The notes under the pieces were generated by a model. That model saw only the letters and a program-made list of their open reading frames with translations. It did no database searches and was not told where the DNA came from. A stretch of 64,000 bases of DNA from Sanderia malayensis (taxonomy: Eukaryota > Cnidaria > Scyphozoa > Semaeostomeae > Pelagiidae), in the NCBI GenBank assembly GCA_013076295.1, contig RQOL01000374.1, forward strand, positions 1,902,475 to 1,966,474, read 5' to 3'. Each line of letters opens with the position of its first letter. Within the stretch, counting starts at the first letter, position 1. The position numbers and the translations under genes were made by a program. This document shows, in pieces, positions 52,386 to 63,555 of the stretch.

Positions 52386-54823
52386 ACTACCCAAGTATCA
52401 TCCAAAATGCGATTATGTACATTGACTGGATGGAGACAGCGTCGTCTGTAGAGAGGATAGCCGTTCACATTAATTTGAGTTTCAGCAACTTGTTCTTTTG
52501 GAAAGCGTTTTTTGCATTTGTTGTTTTCCATGCACACGCACTGAGGATTTAAATTTCCACAGGGTCCGTGTGTCATCTGCTTTAGGACCAACTTGTGGTA
52601 TTTTGCATCCTCAGGGTCTGGAATCTCTGCTGATATGAGTTGATCCACCTGATAACGAATGCAATAATTAACGATTTTATAACAAAAATGACGTACAGAA
52701 CCGTTGTATTGTGCATTGGATATAAATTTAAAAATGAGAGAAAGAATTATTAGTTTTTTGCAAATATTACCTGCTGTGGTGTTCGTGGTTTATCAGCTTG
52801 TAAAAGAAACAGGATCATGTGTGCATGTGGCAGTCCTCTCTTCTGAAATTCTATGACATACACATGTGCAGTGACATGTCCAAGAATGTTGTTGTGTAGT
52901 ATGTCTTCTAGTAGTTCTTTGAGTTTCAGTTGAAATACTCGTGTGACAATGTCCAGTCGATCATTGGCCGTCTGATACGGATGAATATTTTCTTCAATCT
53001 CCTTCCATTTAGGATTGGCAGTCATTGTGAGGAAGATGTCTGGCTTGCCATACTTTCTCACGATTGTCATTGCGTCTTGAAAATGTTGATACATGTTTCT
53101 TTGGCTGCCTGGAAAGGATGACGGTAGAATGATAACACGGCCAACATCGATATGTATGGGCTGATTCGGATTATTAGCCCTGGCCATCTGGTTTTTGATT
53201 TCAGCCCTTCTGTGGAGATGATCCATCAGGCCTCGATAAGTGTCAACACGAAGCTGACGTTGATTATTCATAATCCAGTGCAGTTTATTGCCTTGTATCT
53301 TCGTATATGCATCTACCAGATACTGTTGAAATAGAAGTGATGCAATGTGGATGGCTGAGAATGCATCCCTGACCTGGATTCTGTATAAATAGTATTCAGC
53401 GAGGGTTAGTCTGGTACGACGGTTACGATTGTTGTGGTGTTCACCCGCTATGTGTGCTGTCGGCAATCGTTGAAGGTCCAAACTGTAACCTCTGTCACCA
53501 TGAAAGAAAATCAATGGATACGTGAGAGGATCAGCAATAGAATTTGTTGCGTATATCTTCATAAGATCTCCGCGTCTTGTTTGAATCTGCAATTCTCTAT
53601 CATCAGGATTCGGTGCACCTCTATTCTGTACTGTGTATATAGCTGCAATTTCTCTGGCAGTAGGATTATCGTATCTGCAATCTTGTTGTGGGCGACCTGT
53701 TATAATCATTTTGAATGTTGGAAAAGGCTGATTGTTTGCAATAGCTTGCTGCCGCTGTTCCTCCAATATTTCACCCATGCTTCGATAATGTTGTGCAAAT
53801 CGATTGACTGCCATTAATTCATTCTGGAGAAGTGCAACAATGTCCAAATCTAGACGTTGTTCTCTTGCAGTGTTTTGCCGTTCCTGCAATGCTTGTTGCG
53901 TATCCATGATGTAAAGTTCTGCGTATTTTCTGGACCTGTCTGTCTCCGTTACACCTGTTAATGATGCAAAGCATAAGTTAGGTAAATAGAAATTCAACTT
54001 TAGCCAGTATAAATGAATAATAAGTTATATTGATAATGACTGGAATCATATTGTATCAATTACCTGTCATGTGATATGCCTTTCCGTGAATCAAGATAAC
54101 TGGTGGTCCAGCTCTGGCATGACGTACAATATTAGCCTTCCATGATGCCATGGCCATCAATGAGTTGTATTGGCAGAAGTGCTTTAAGAAATATTTTGAT
54201 TCGGCAGTATCACCAGTGTATAAATGCATGACACTTACTGGAGGTGGTTCAATTTGATCCAGAGCGATTAAACCTCCCATGCAACATTTGTTGTATTGTT
54301 TTTTTGTGTTTTGTTCTTCTTTGAAGTACTTTGCACCACAATGAATACATGTTCTGTTCATTTTATTCAAGTGGTGTGGTAATGGGGAGAAGGGGATGAG
54401 GTTTTCAGCTTCATTGTTCTCGGGGACAGGGTTGTCAACTTGCATTTGCTGATCTTCAACAGGTTCTGGTATCTGATTTTCATCGGGTACTGGAACTGCA
54501 TCTTGCATCTCGATGTCTACAGGCTATTCTGCCGCTGGAAGCTCTTGGTTCTGAATGGGAATCTCTGGTTCCATGTCCATCTCCATTGGCTGTATCTCAG
54601 GAAGAGGATACTGTGCCGGAAATGGCTGATATTCAGGGGCTTCTAGCTGACGGTTTTCGAGCTGCAATTGTTGAAGATCGTTGACTGCTGCAAGTGGGTT
54701 ATCAGCATTTCCTGTCTGTTGAGGATGAAGCTGTTTGTTGATGTGTCTCCTATGCTGCACATTCTCCCGCACTTGATTTCTGCATCTGTCACCGGTTATA
54801 CTTCTCCGGGTCTTGCGCGGCAT
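52386..54823 (-). pseudogene. Autonomous Helitron Rep/helicase, N-terminal three exons
   Basis: Minus strand. Exon 1 (54,823-54,064) starts MPRKTRRSITGDRCRNQVRE. A Gln/Pro-rich part has one in-frame TAG at 54,524-54,526, followed by CIHCGAKYFKEEQ and GKAYHMTG. The intron (54,063-53,955) joins in phase to exon 2 (53,954-52,771): RKYAELYIMDTQQALQERQ, YRSMGEILEEQRQQAI, YRGLMDHLHRRA, VIILPSSFPGSQRNMYQHFQ, FLTMTANPKWKEI, FQLKLKELLEDI, VIEFQKRGLPHAHMILFL (the Helitron_like_N domain and start of Rep). The second intron (52,770-52,649) leads to exon 3: ISAEIPDPEDAKYHKLVLKQ, MTHGPCG, CMENNKCKKRFPKE, and a donor T|GTAAGT. The remaining Rep motifs and helicase are missing. Such proteins nick and unwind Helitron DNA in rolling-circle transposition. 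Confidence 0.85.
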
Positions 54824-56643
54824 AATGCAAGTTATGATATGAAAAAGAAGTATAAAGTACAATTACGCAATACTATTGTAAATGTTATTGCTTGTAGACA
54901 ATGGCCTCGATAGCAACAACAATGAAAATAATTATAGCCTTGTGTAAAGCTGCAACACAAAGAAGTAAATATTATATATATTGAAAGGGTATGGTAGTGT
55001 TAAGTATAATGTTGTAAATAAATCATTATCATAAAAGTAATGCTATGTAATATAATGTAAATTTTATGAAAACCCTTACGTTAAACTGTGCTCGTTTCTG
55101 TTATGTAAACAGTCACTAAAATGGAAGAGAGTAAATTGCAATTACTCTTGACATAAATGTCGACATAAATAAAGGAATCACAAATAGAGACTCAGAATAC
55201 CTGCACGTAATGAAAATTAACCTGTTGAATCCAGTGCAGTTGTAAAGAAATCAACGACAATTTGTTTACAGAGTCAATTTGTTAAAAGAGGTCCCATAAA
55301 AGTTTGTTCATAATATTCCAGATGCATAAAACAAAAATGATGTTTTTATCTGTGGTAAAGAGTGACTCATTGTACATGGGTTACATTTATAAACCATTGA
55401 AGAAGGAGAATATCATTTCGTAATTGAAAGAAGTTTGTGAAAGAGAGGTGTCCGTTATTTGAGAATCGATAAAAATGGGCCTCTTTTTATAAGGGAAACA
55501 AATAATTAAAGAGCTGAATAGAATAGTCGGAAGGAAGGACTGTAATAAACTAATTCATGTCTTACCGAGCCTTGTGTCTTTCAAAACTATGGTAAGAAAC
55601 AGAAAAGAAATTAGAACAGTTATAAACTTGAAATATCAAATAAAAACATGATGCTTGAACAACACGTAACCTGTTCTTGCCATGAAAAGAAAAGCAAAAA
55701 TTATTGACATTATTAAGCGAAATAGCGATAAAGAAGTTTCTTAACTTATAATGATAGATTTTTAGAAAAAAAAACAACGTTCATAATACTTACTCAGCGA
55801 TAAATAACTACCTATATTATTAATTATAGCCTATCAATAATTTGGACAACTAAATAAAATTAGGCAAAATCTAATTGTGAAAATAATTAGAGGCGGGATT
55901 TCTATTGTACTATGCAGGTCACACGATTGGTTTATACACGTCACATGTTTAAAAAGGCGGGAAACTTGTTAGTGAAAAGGGAATTCCCCTTCGCTCTTCA
56001 GAGCGGTTAAAATGTTAGGAGGTAAAAATTGCACATGAAATTGAATTCCATCATCATGGCATGCCAGCCAAGTGGTAGTTTGAGGAAAAGCATGGTGAGA
56101 ATCCAACTGTATCTTCTTAAATCATTTCCATCTGAAGAGTATGTCTAAAGTATTTCGACTCACTGTTGGAAATGTGTTAACTCCAGTCTCATTTTCTGAG
56201 TTTAGATTGCACGTTCCACTATAATTGGCGCAACTGCAACATCACATTCATGAAAGTGAATACCATGCATTGGGTAAGCTATTAATTGAAGGTTTTGCAA
56301 CGAAATCATGTAAGCATTTATAATTGATAAAACATTTTGAATTATTAAAAATATGATTGAAATATTAAAAATACTGGAACATATAATTTGGAACATTTGG
56401 AACATATAATTTGGAACATTTGGAACATATAATGTGAACAAATAGTAATGAAACTTTGACCATGCATGAACAAAAAATGTGAAATGTTTTTCAAATTTTG
56501 TGTTTGAAAAGTAGATAATTTTAATTTTAATAAATGCCAGCAGTTGTAATTTTATGATGGTTTAAAAGTTTCTATTTCTTTCATGCATGGTCAAAAACAG
56601 GACATGTGTAAATTAGTTAGGAAACTATTTATTTACACATGTC
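54824..56643. other. No gene recognised
   Basis: AT-rich. A small direct repeat of TGGAACATATAATTTGGAAC and ATT-rich units is at 56,380-56,440. Nothing coding that I trust. Confidence 0.35.
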
Positions 56644-57067
56644 CTGCATGATTTTTGCAGCCCTTTGGGTGGGCATGGCCACCATTAATGTTCGTGAAGA
56701 TTCTTGGGTGGCCTTCCCACCCTTTTTTTCATTTTTTGCTTTTCTGTGGCCTTTGCCAATTCTGACAAAGGCCTCCTTCTGCAACCTGTGAATACACAAT
56801 CATGTTGTATGTTGTTTTTATTTTGGTGAAAGGTGGAATATTTGGAGGACATTAACTGAACAACTGAGCTACAAATACAGAAAGTATACTTACACTATTT
56901 CCTTTGCCGGGAGTCTCCTCCCATCCTTGTCGGGCAAGGAGAACCTCCTTTGGGCACCCAATTCTTGGAATTGGGCAGCACACTCTCTTTTTAAATTGAA
57001 CATATTTGTATGTGTTATTTCCTAGGGTACAAAGGCAAGCAATTAAAGAGTTGTCCACGAAAGGCAT
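56644..57067 (-). CDS. Candidate two-exon small gene with an AT-hook-like end
   Basis: Exon 1 (57,067 to about 56,897) encodes MPFVDNSLIACLCTLGNNTY and KKRVCCPIPRIGCPKEVLLA, and ends at a strong donor, AGT|GTAAGTATAC. A 97-nt intron ends at TATTCACAG (56,791). In one phase exon 2 reads PLSELAKATEKQKMKKRVGR, then PPKNLHEH and a stop, an AT-hook-like GRPPK. The phase implied by the donor gives a different, shorter end. So the splice sites look real but the product is uncertain. No upstream exon or family was recognised. Confidence 0.3.
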
Positions 57068-57557
57068 AACAGTTATATAGAAATTAAAGATTATGAGTTT
57101 TGCACAAAAAATGATGAAATATTAAGTAATTATATATTTATATATAAAATATTTGTTGTAATTACTTTGGTTTTATTACCAAGTGTGACAATCATCATTT
57201 TTTTTGGTTCTGGCTTTTTCGTTGCACTTGCCATAGCGAACCTTAAAGCAAACAAACAATTGTTGTTTTTCTTTAATAAGGATAGCTGGTATGAGAAAAC
57301 CAAAATATGTTTACTTGAAGTGGTACCAACAGAGAACTTGATTGTGAAATGGAATTTACAAAAAAGAAATTAAATGTGGAATTGAAGAGCCTATTTAACA
57401 GGTAATTGTCGTGGGGTGGTTTTCTGTCTTTGAACTTCCACCGCCAGACGTGGGGTACGGCACTCAGTATGTCGGTAGAGTCTTGGTGATGCTAAGGTCA
57501 GTGACTTCTTTCAGACATACAACAGAGATAGACACAGGTTTGCCTTCTATCTTTTAA
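57068..57557. other. No gene recognised
   Basis: AT-rich spacer. A plus-strand frame at 57,167-57,373 is hydrophobic then basic, but has no domain or splice support. Confidence 0.3.
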
Positions 57558-57657
57558 TGGTGGGTTGCCGTACCCACTCTACCAACAACTTAGTTGGTGG
57601 GCGGCAGTACCCACTGTACCAACGTTAAGTTGGTGGGCTGCCGTACCCACTCTACGA
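57558..57657. repeat. Short minisatellite, three units
   Basis: Units of about 37-38 bp: GGTGGGTTGCCGTACCCACT, GGTGGGCGGCAGTACCCACT and GGTGGGCTGCCGTACCCACT, each followed by CTACCAAC-type spacers. Every unit contains a GTGGG/CCCAC palindrome. Confidence 0.8.
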
Positions 57658-58084
57658 CAATTTTAATTAAAACTCGAGCTACATATATTTCCTTTATCTT
57701 ATAAATAATTTAAAGTGTTCATCTTCATCTTCTGTCGTAATGGGCATATCCCATGGCGATATCCCAGGTTACTTTTAGGGTACCATTCTGTTTCTCTTCA
57801 TGGATGGCCATATCTTCATTGGTTGCAACATCTTTTGCCCATGACGGTATAATATTCAGTGAGTAAACTCATTACTTCACTTTTTACAAATTTTGTTTAC
57901 GCAGCCTCGCTATGGTGGCATTTCTCATCACCAGCGGAAATTCATCTCTTTATAATATAATATTCTTTATATAATCTCTTTAAATTATATAATCTCTTTA
58001 GAGCCCTTTACGACACTTATTTTAAAGTGCAATAATATGTCTTCGCATATTTTTATAAAGGGTCTCATAACATAATATTGAAAG

Positions 58085-58715
58085 AAATATGAAAAAGTAT
58101 GATTATTAAAGTGTGAACAATTAAAAAGCAGTAATATTAGTGATTTCATATTTAATTTGATTGAAATGGCAAGTAGTAAAGTATGCATATGCTAGAAATT
58201 TTGAATGTGTAAGTAACACTGACAGAAAGGTACTTAAAAAAATTTGGAAATGTAAACTGCCAAAGTGGAAATACTGGAAAAAGAATAAGATAATTCTGAT
58301 GTAAATGGTAAGTAGTAAGTTATATATATGATTAGTGAAAATATAATAATTGAGACCCTCATTGTGTGAGAAACATTGAAAGAAAAGTAAATACCAAAAT
58401 CTGAACGAAATAAAAAAATCAACACAGACAACTGCCAAACTGCAAATACTGGGAAAAGAATAAGATAATTGTGATTTAAATGGTAAGTAGTAAGTTATAC
58501 ATATGCTTAGTGAACATAATGAAAATGGAGGCAGAATCTCATGCAAGAAACATTGAAAGAAAAGTACATACCAAAATCTGAAGGAAATAAAAGGAAATCA
58601 ACTGCCAAACTGCAAATACTGGAAAAAGAATTGTGATTTCAATGGTAAGTACTAAGTTATACATATGCTTGGTGAACATAATAGTAGTTGAGAATCTCAT
58701 TATCTCAGTAGATTA
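58085..58715. repeat. Tandem array, about 172-bp units
   Basis: GCCAAAGTGGAAATACTGGA at 58,258 recurs as GCCAAACTGCAAATACTGG at 58,433 and 58,603 (spacing 175 and 170). Each is followed by TGGTAAGTAGTAAGTTATA and GAAACATTGAAAGAAAAGTA. Partial units extend to about 58,085 and 58,715. AT-rich, roughly one nucleosome repeat long. Confidence 0.82.
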
Positions 58716-59462
58716 CGTACCGAAATCTATTCCTTAGGATAAACGGAGAACGACTGCGTAGAGAACTATAGGACGACTGGAAAAAGGATATTACCAGTAA
58801 TAAAATACGTGGAAATAGTTTTACATATCGGCATTATTTGTAATGTTTTCCTATTAATATGTTAAAGTTTAGAATATTAGTCAAGAGTAAAAAATTACCT
58901 GTTACTTTGCTAGTTGAGAAAAACGATCTAAAATATTTTTGGCGCGTCGTGAACTTAAATTTTGAATATTGATACCATAGCAACAGAATGAAAATAGCCT
59001 CGGACGATAAATATAGATAACTGAATTCGAGGCCTCCTGAAAAGGTCACAAAAGGCATAAATGTTCTCAGTATGAAACTGGAAAAACCATGCTAGTGGAC
59101 TGATAGTCGGCAATATAATAATGATAGTTGTGACAAATGATTGACAACAAAAAATTAAGACTTTTCATGATAACGAAATGTGATGGTACATGCATCACTC
59201 GTACAATATATTCAGGTAAATAGTACATTAATGTTTTAAGATATATAGTTTTTGTTGCAACTTGAAAATTTAAAGTGTTCTCCTTTAAACCCTTTTGTGT
59301 TATTTATATTTTATCATCAATCGTGCATTTTCGTCATTCTCTGTGTAATTATCAATAAAGGGTACTGCAAACTATAGAAATACATTAACAAAGAGTGTTG
59401 ACAGGGAAAACAAATACGAACACATATATTGCCTAGAATAACTTTCAAAATTGTTTGAACAT
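58716..59462. other. No gene recognised
   Basis: AT-rich spacer between the 172-bp array and the Helitron cluster. Nothing I can name. Confidence 0.3.
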
Positions 59463-59930
59463 GCTATCCTCTTTCAACCCCACGTACAATGGGTTAGCTC
59501 GCTGCGCTCGCCTGTCTATCTATGATCAAGAAACATTGACTGATAGGGCGCACTTCGTGCGCTGCATTCGCTTCGCTCATGCCTCTTTCAACCCCACGTA
59601 CAATGGGTTAGCTTGCTGCGCTCGCCTGTCTATCTATGATCAAGAAACATTGACTGATAGGGCGCACTTCGTGCACTGCATTCGCTTCGCTCATGCCTCT
59701 TTCAACCCCACGTACAATGGGTTAGCTCGCTGCACTCGCCTGTCTATCTATTGTCAAGAAACTTTGACTAATAGGGCGCACTTTGTGCGCTGCATTTGCT
59801 AACACTCATGCCCCTTTCAACCCCACGTACAATGGGTTAGCTCGCTGCACTCGCCTGTCCATCTATTATCAAGAAACATTGGCAGACAGGGCGCACTTCG
59901 TGCCCTGCATTCGCTCCCGCTCATGCCCAT
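59463..59930 (-). repeat. Helitron core tandem repeat, four units of about 115 bp
   Basis: Units marked by CCCCACGTACAATGGGTTAG at about 59,477, 59,592, 59,706 and 59,821, each with GATCAAGAAACATTGACTGA and GGGCGCACTTCGTGCGCTGC. Minus-strand orientation relative to the 14-kb Helitron. No Helitron 5' end is attached on the right, so it is a truncated copy. Confidence 0.88.
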
Positions 59931-60140
59931 ACATACATACATACATACATACATACTATACCAACATATTATACCAACATACTATACCTACTACATCTAC
60001 ATACTATACCTACTATAAAAACATACTATACATACTATACCTACTATAACAAAATACTATACCTACTATAAAAACATACTATACATACTATACCTACTAT
60101 AACAACATACTATGCCTACTATACCTACTATAAAAACATA
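59931..60140. repeat. CATA microsatellite and degenerate ACTATACCTA array
   Basis: Seven or so CATA units, then ACTATACCTACTATAAAAAC-type repeats up to the start of the next Helitron. Confidence 0.85.
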
Positions 60141-60866
60141 TCTATATATAATAAAATGTGATCACACGTGACCCGCCGACTCTAAACAATGACCTATTGT
60201 TTCTTGAACAATCACCATTGTCTTTTGAACAATCGACGTTCGATCAAACAATGGGATCAAAGGAGCGGGGCTTGATATCATAAAGGCTTTTTTCCTGGGG
60301 GTCAATAAGGGTTCAAATTGGTACCAAAATGATCGCTGCATTCTGCCGATAAAAGTAAAGCAATCCGCTAATTTCTAACCCCAGCCGTTCGGGAGTTATG
60401 GCCCATTTTGTGTCCCGACCTTCTAGAAAGTTCCGAGGACCGAGTTAATGAGATGCAAAACGAGCAGGGAGAAGCACGTGTTTCTTTAGTTGAACGGGCG
60501 GCAAGTTACTCGGGTTTAAACGTGAATACGTGCCGGAAATCAATTGTAAAGACGTGTCAATTGTTGTCAGGACCTGTGGAGACAATTGGTGGACAATTAT
60601 TTCAAGGTATTTCCTTTATTTAATTGTTTTTGGTTGAAAATAGCACGAGTTTTGTTTTGTTTAACCTCACGTTTTTTCTTTCGGCTCGAGGGCCTAACCA
60701 AAACACGAAGACAATTTTGATTTTCTCGGGTCGTTCTGGGCCGATTTTGTCCATTTAAACTTTCGATAACTGTTTATTTACACGAGAACTAAAGTTATCT
60801 GGCTTTGTTTTTTTTGTTTTGCTGATTTTCCTCTGTTTTTGGACAGTTTTAGCCGAGTTTGGATTT
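60141..60866 (+). mobile_element. Helitron 5' portion, copy interrupted by another Helitron start
   Basis: Starts TCTATATATAATAAAATGTG after an A. Carries ATCACACGTGACCCGCCGAC, paired ACAATGGG/CCATTGT motifs, CGGTTCGGGAGTTATGGCCC-type sequence and TTCTAGAAAGTTCCGAGGAC. It ends TAGCCGAGTTTGGATT, where a second 5' end begins at 60,867. The segment is repeated with modest divergence from 60,867 on. Confidence 0.8.
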
Positions 60867-62329
60867 TCTATATATAATAAAATGTGATCACACGTGACCC
60901 GCCGACTGTGAACAATGCCCATTGTCTTTTGAACAATCGACGTTTGAAGGAACAATGGGATCAAAGGAATTTCCTTGATATCATAAAGGCTTTTTTTCTG
61001 GGGCTCAATAAGGGTGCAAATTGGTATCAAAATGATCGCTGCATTGTGCTGATCAAAGTAAAGTATGTGGCTAATTTCTACTCCAAACGGTTCGGGAGTT
61101 ATGGCCCATTTTGTGTTCCGACTTTCTAGAAAGTTCCGAGGACGGAGTTAATGAGATGCAAAACGAGCAGGGAGAAGCACGTGTTTTTTTAGTTGAACCG
61201 GCGGCAAGTTGCTCGGGTTTAAACTAGAATACCTGCCGGAAATCAATTGTAAAGAAGTGTCAATTGTTGTCAAGACCTGTGGAGACAATTGGTGGACAAT
61301 TATTTCAAGGTATTTCCTTTATTCAATTGTTTTTGGCTTTAAATAGCACGAGTTTTGTTTTGTTTCACCTCACGTTTTTTGTGTTGAGCCCAGGGCCTAA
61401 CAAAAACACGAGGACAATTTTGATTTTCTTGGGTCGTTCTGGGCCGATTTTCTCCATTTAAACTTTCGATAACTGTTTATTTACACGATAACTAAAGTTA
61501 TCTGGGGTTGTTCTTTTTGTTTTCCTGATTTTCTAATGTTTTTGGACAGTTTTAGCCGAGATTGGGTTCTGCTGGAAAACACGAAATTTTCAGGCAACAC
61601 GCGTGTATTTTGCATTCGCGAAAAATAATATTTAACCTGCCAAAACTTTGTTTTTTTCACCCAAATACTTTCGATAAATGTTGGCCAAGCTATTAGCTTC
61701 AAGTTGATGTTTTCGTGGGGTGTGTAGGACAAAAATTGGCCACGCTAATTGAATTTGAAAGTTGGTGAATCGTGTTTAAATTGGTATTTTTTGCACGGGT
61801 TTGATTTCACGGCTATTTTTGATCAAGAAAATCATGTCTTGAGCTCCAAAAATAGCCAACTAATTTGCGAAAAGCATTTCAAATGCACCCAATTACTTTC
61901 GATACTTATTCGCCAAGGTATCAGCTTCATGTTGGTGTATTTTGAGTTAAAATGGACAAAGTTTGACCAAGTTAGGGGAATTTTTGTGTTTTTAAAGTTG
62001 GCTGATGAATAAATTTTTTCACGGCTTTTGTCTTGGGCTGCACTAAATACTCGCTTAAAATTCAAAACAACACTGTTAAGAAATGTGAATATTTTTATCG
62101 GATTCGCTGTTTTCTTAGCTACAGTTTGATATAATTTTTATTAGAGATTGAGTTTAAATTTTCCAGGATTGATTAAATTTTTGAAGGCAACTTTTTTTTT
62201 CAAACTTCACACTGAAGTTATCAACTTTCGGAAGCGGCTTTCAGGGGGCAGCGTGGGCGCGGGCGGTCGCATGGCAGGGGGGAGATTCGACCTCCCACCT
62301 TTCCGTTCTTTAGAAATGTTGCGTCGAAG

Positions 62330-63195
62330 TATGTATTGTAGGGTATGTATTGTGGGGTATGTATTGTAGGGTATGTATTGTAGGGTATGTTATGTAGGGT
62401 ATGTATTGTAGGGTATGTATTGTAGGGTATGTTATGTAGGGTATGTATTGTAGGGTATGTATGGTAGGGTATGTATTGTAGGGTATGTATGGTAGGGTAT
62501 GTATTGTAGGGTATGTATCGTAGGGTATGTTATGTAGGGTATGTATTGTAGGGTATGTATTGTAGGGTATGTATTCTAGGGTATGTATTGTAGGGTATGT
62601 TATGTAGGGTATTTATTGTAGGGTATTTAGTGTAGGGTATGTATTGTAGGGTATTTGTTGTAGGGTATGTATTGTAGGGTATGTATTGTAGGGTATGTAT
62701 TGTAGGTATGTATTGTAAGGTATGTATTGTAAGGTATGTATTGTAGGGTATGTATTGTAGGTATGTATTGTAAGGTATATATTGTAGGGTATGTATTGTA
62801 GGGTATGTATTGTAGGGTATGTTATGTAGGGTATGTATTGTAGGGTATCTATTGTAGGGTATGTATTGTAGGGTATGTATTGTAGGGTATGTATTGTAGG
62901 GCTTGTATTGTAGGGTATCTATTGTAGGGTATGTATTGTAGGGTATGTATTGTAGGGTATGTATTGTAGGGTATGTATTGTAGGGTATGTATCGTAGGGT
63001 ATGTAATGTAGGGTATGTATTGTAGGGTATGTATTGTAGGGTATGTATTGTAAGGTATGTATTGTAGGGTATGTATTATAAGGTATGTATTGTAGGGTAT
63101 GTATCGTAGGGTATGTATCGTAGGGTATGTATCGTAGGGTATGTATCGTAGGGTATGTATTGTAGGGTATGTATTGTAGGGTATGTATTGTAGGT
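62330..63195 (+). repeat. 14-bp minisatellite, about 60 units
   Basis: Consensus GTAGGGTATGTATT with frequent 13-bp (TGTTATGTAGGG) and single-base variants. It sits inside a Helitron and merges into GTAT repeats. Not the animal telomere TTAGGG. Confidence 0.92.
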
Positions 63196-63310
63196 TATGT
63201 ATGTATGTATGGGCATGCGCGGCAGCGAATGCAGCGCGCGAAGCGCGCCAACGAGATTAAGCTTTGTCTACTTGACGGGCTCCGGGGAGGGAGCGAAGCG
63301 ACCGAACCCG
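63196..63310 (+). repeat. Helitron 3' core, internal copy
   Basis: GGGCATGCGCGGCAGCGAAT, GCAGCGCGCGAAGCGCGCCA, CTCCGGGGAGGGAGCGAAGC and GACCGAACCCGGCCC, interrupted by the GTAT run before any CTAG end. A second, complete 3' core follows at 63,450-63,555. Confidence 0.8.
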
Positions 63311-63313
63311 GCC

Positions 63314-63448
63314 CATGTATGTATGTATGTATGTATGTATGTATGTATGTATGTATGTATGTATGTATGTATGTATGTATGTATGTATGTATGTATGTAT
63401 GTAGGTATGTAGGTATGTATGTATGTAGGTATGTATGTATGTATGTAT
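63314..63448 (+). repeat. GTAT microsatellite
   Basis: About 30 units of ATGT/GTAT with a few GTAG interruptions, between two Helitron 3' cores. Confidence 0.95.
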
Positions 63449-63555
63449 GGGCATGAGCGGGAGCGAATGCAGCGCGCGAAGCGCGCCAACCACATTAAAC
63501 TTTTGTTGCTTGGGGGGCTCCGGGGAGGGAGCGTAGCGACCGGGCCCCCGGCTAG

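Larger units (their letters stand above)
60867..63555 (+). mobile_element. Nonautonomous Helitron, about 2.7 kb
   Basis: 5' TCTATATATAATAAAATGTG at 60,867; 3' hairpin and CCCCCGG followed by CTAG at 63,552-63,555. The first 700 bp match the copies at 60,141 and 63,556. The body holds AT-rich sequence, a 14-bp minisatellite (62,330-63,195), a Helitron 3' core, a GTAT microsatellite and a second 3' core. There is no open frame of note. Its base before TC is T rather than A, because it abuts the earlier copy. Confidence 0.75.

Noticed and set aside
62330..63195. Telomeric repeat
   Set aside because: Unit is GTAGGGTATGTATT, not TTAGGG, and it is internal to a Helitron.
63169..63495. Open frames of repeating MYVCMYVC or IHTYIHTY
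   Set aside because: Pure translation of GTAT/CATA microsatellite.
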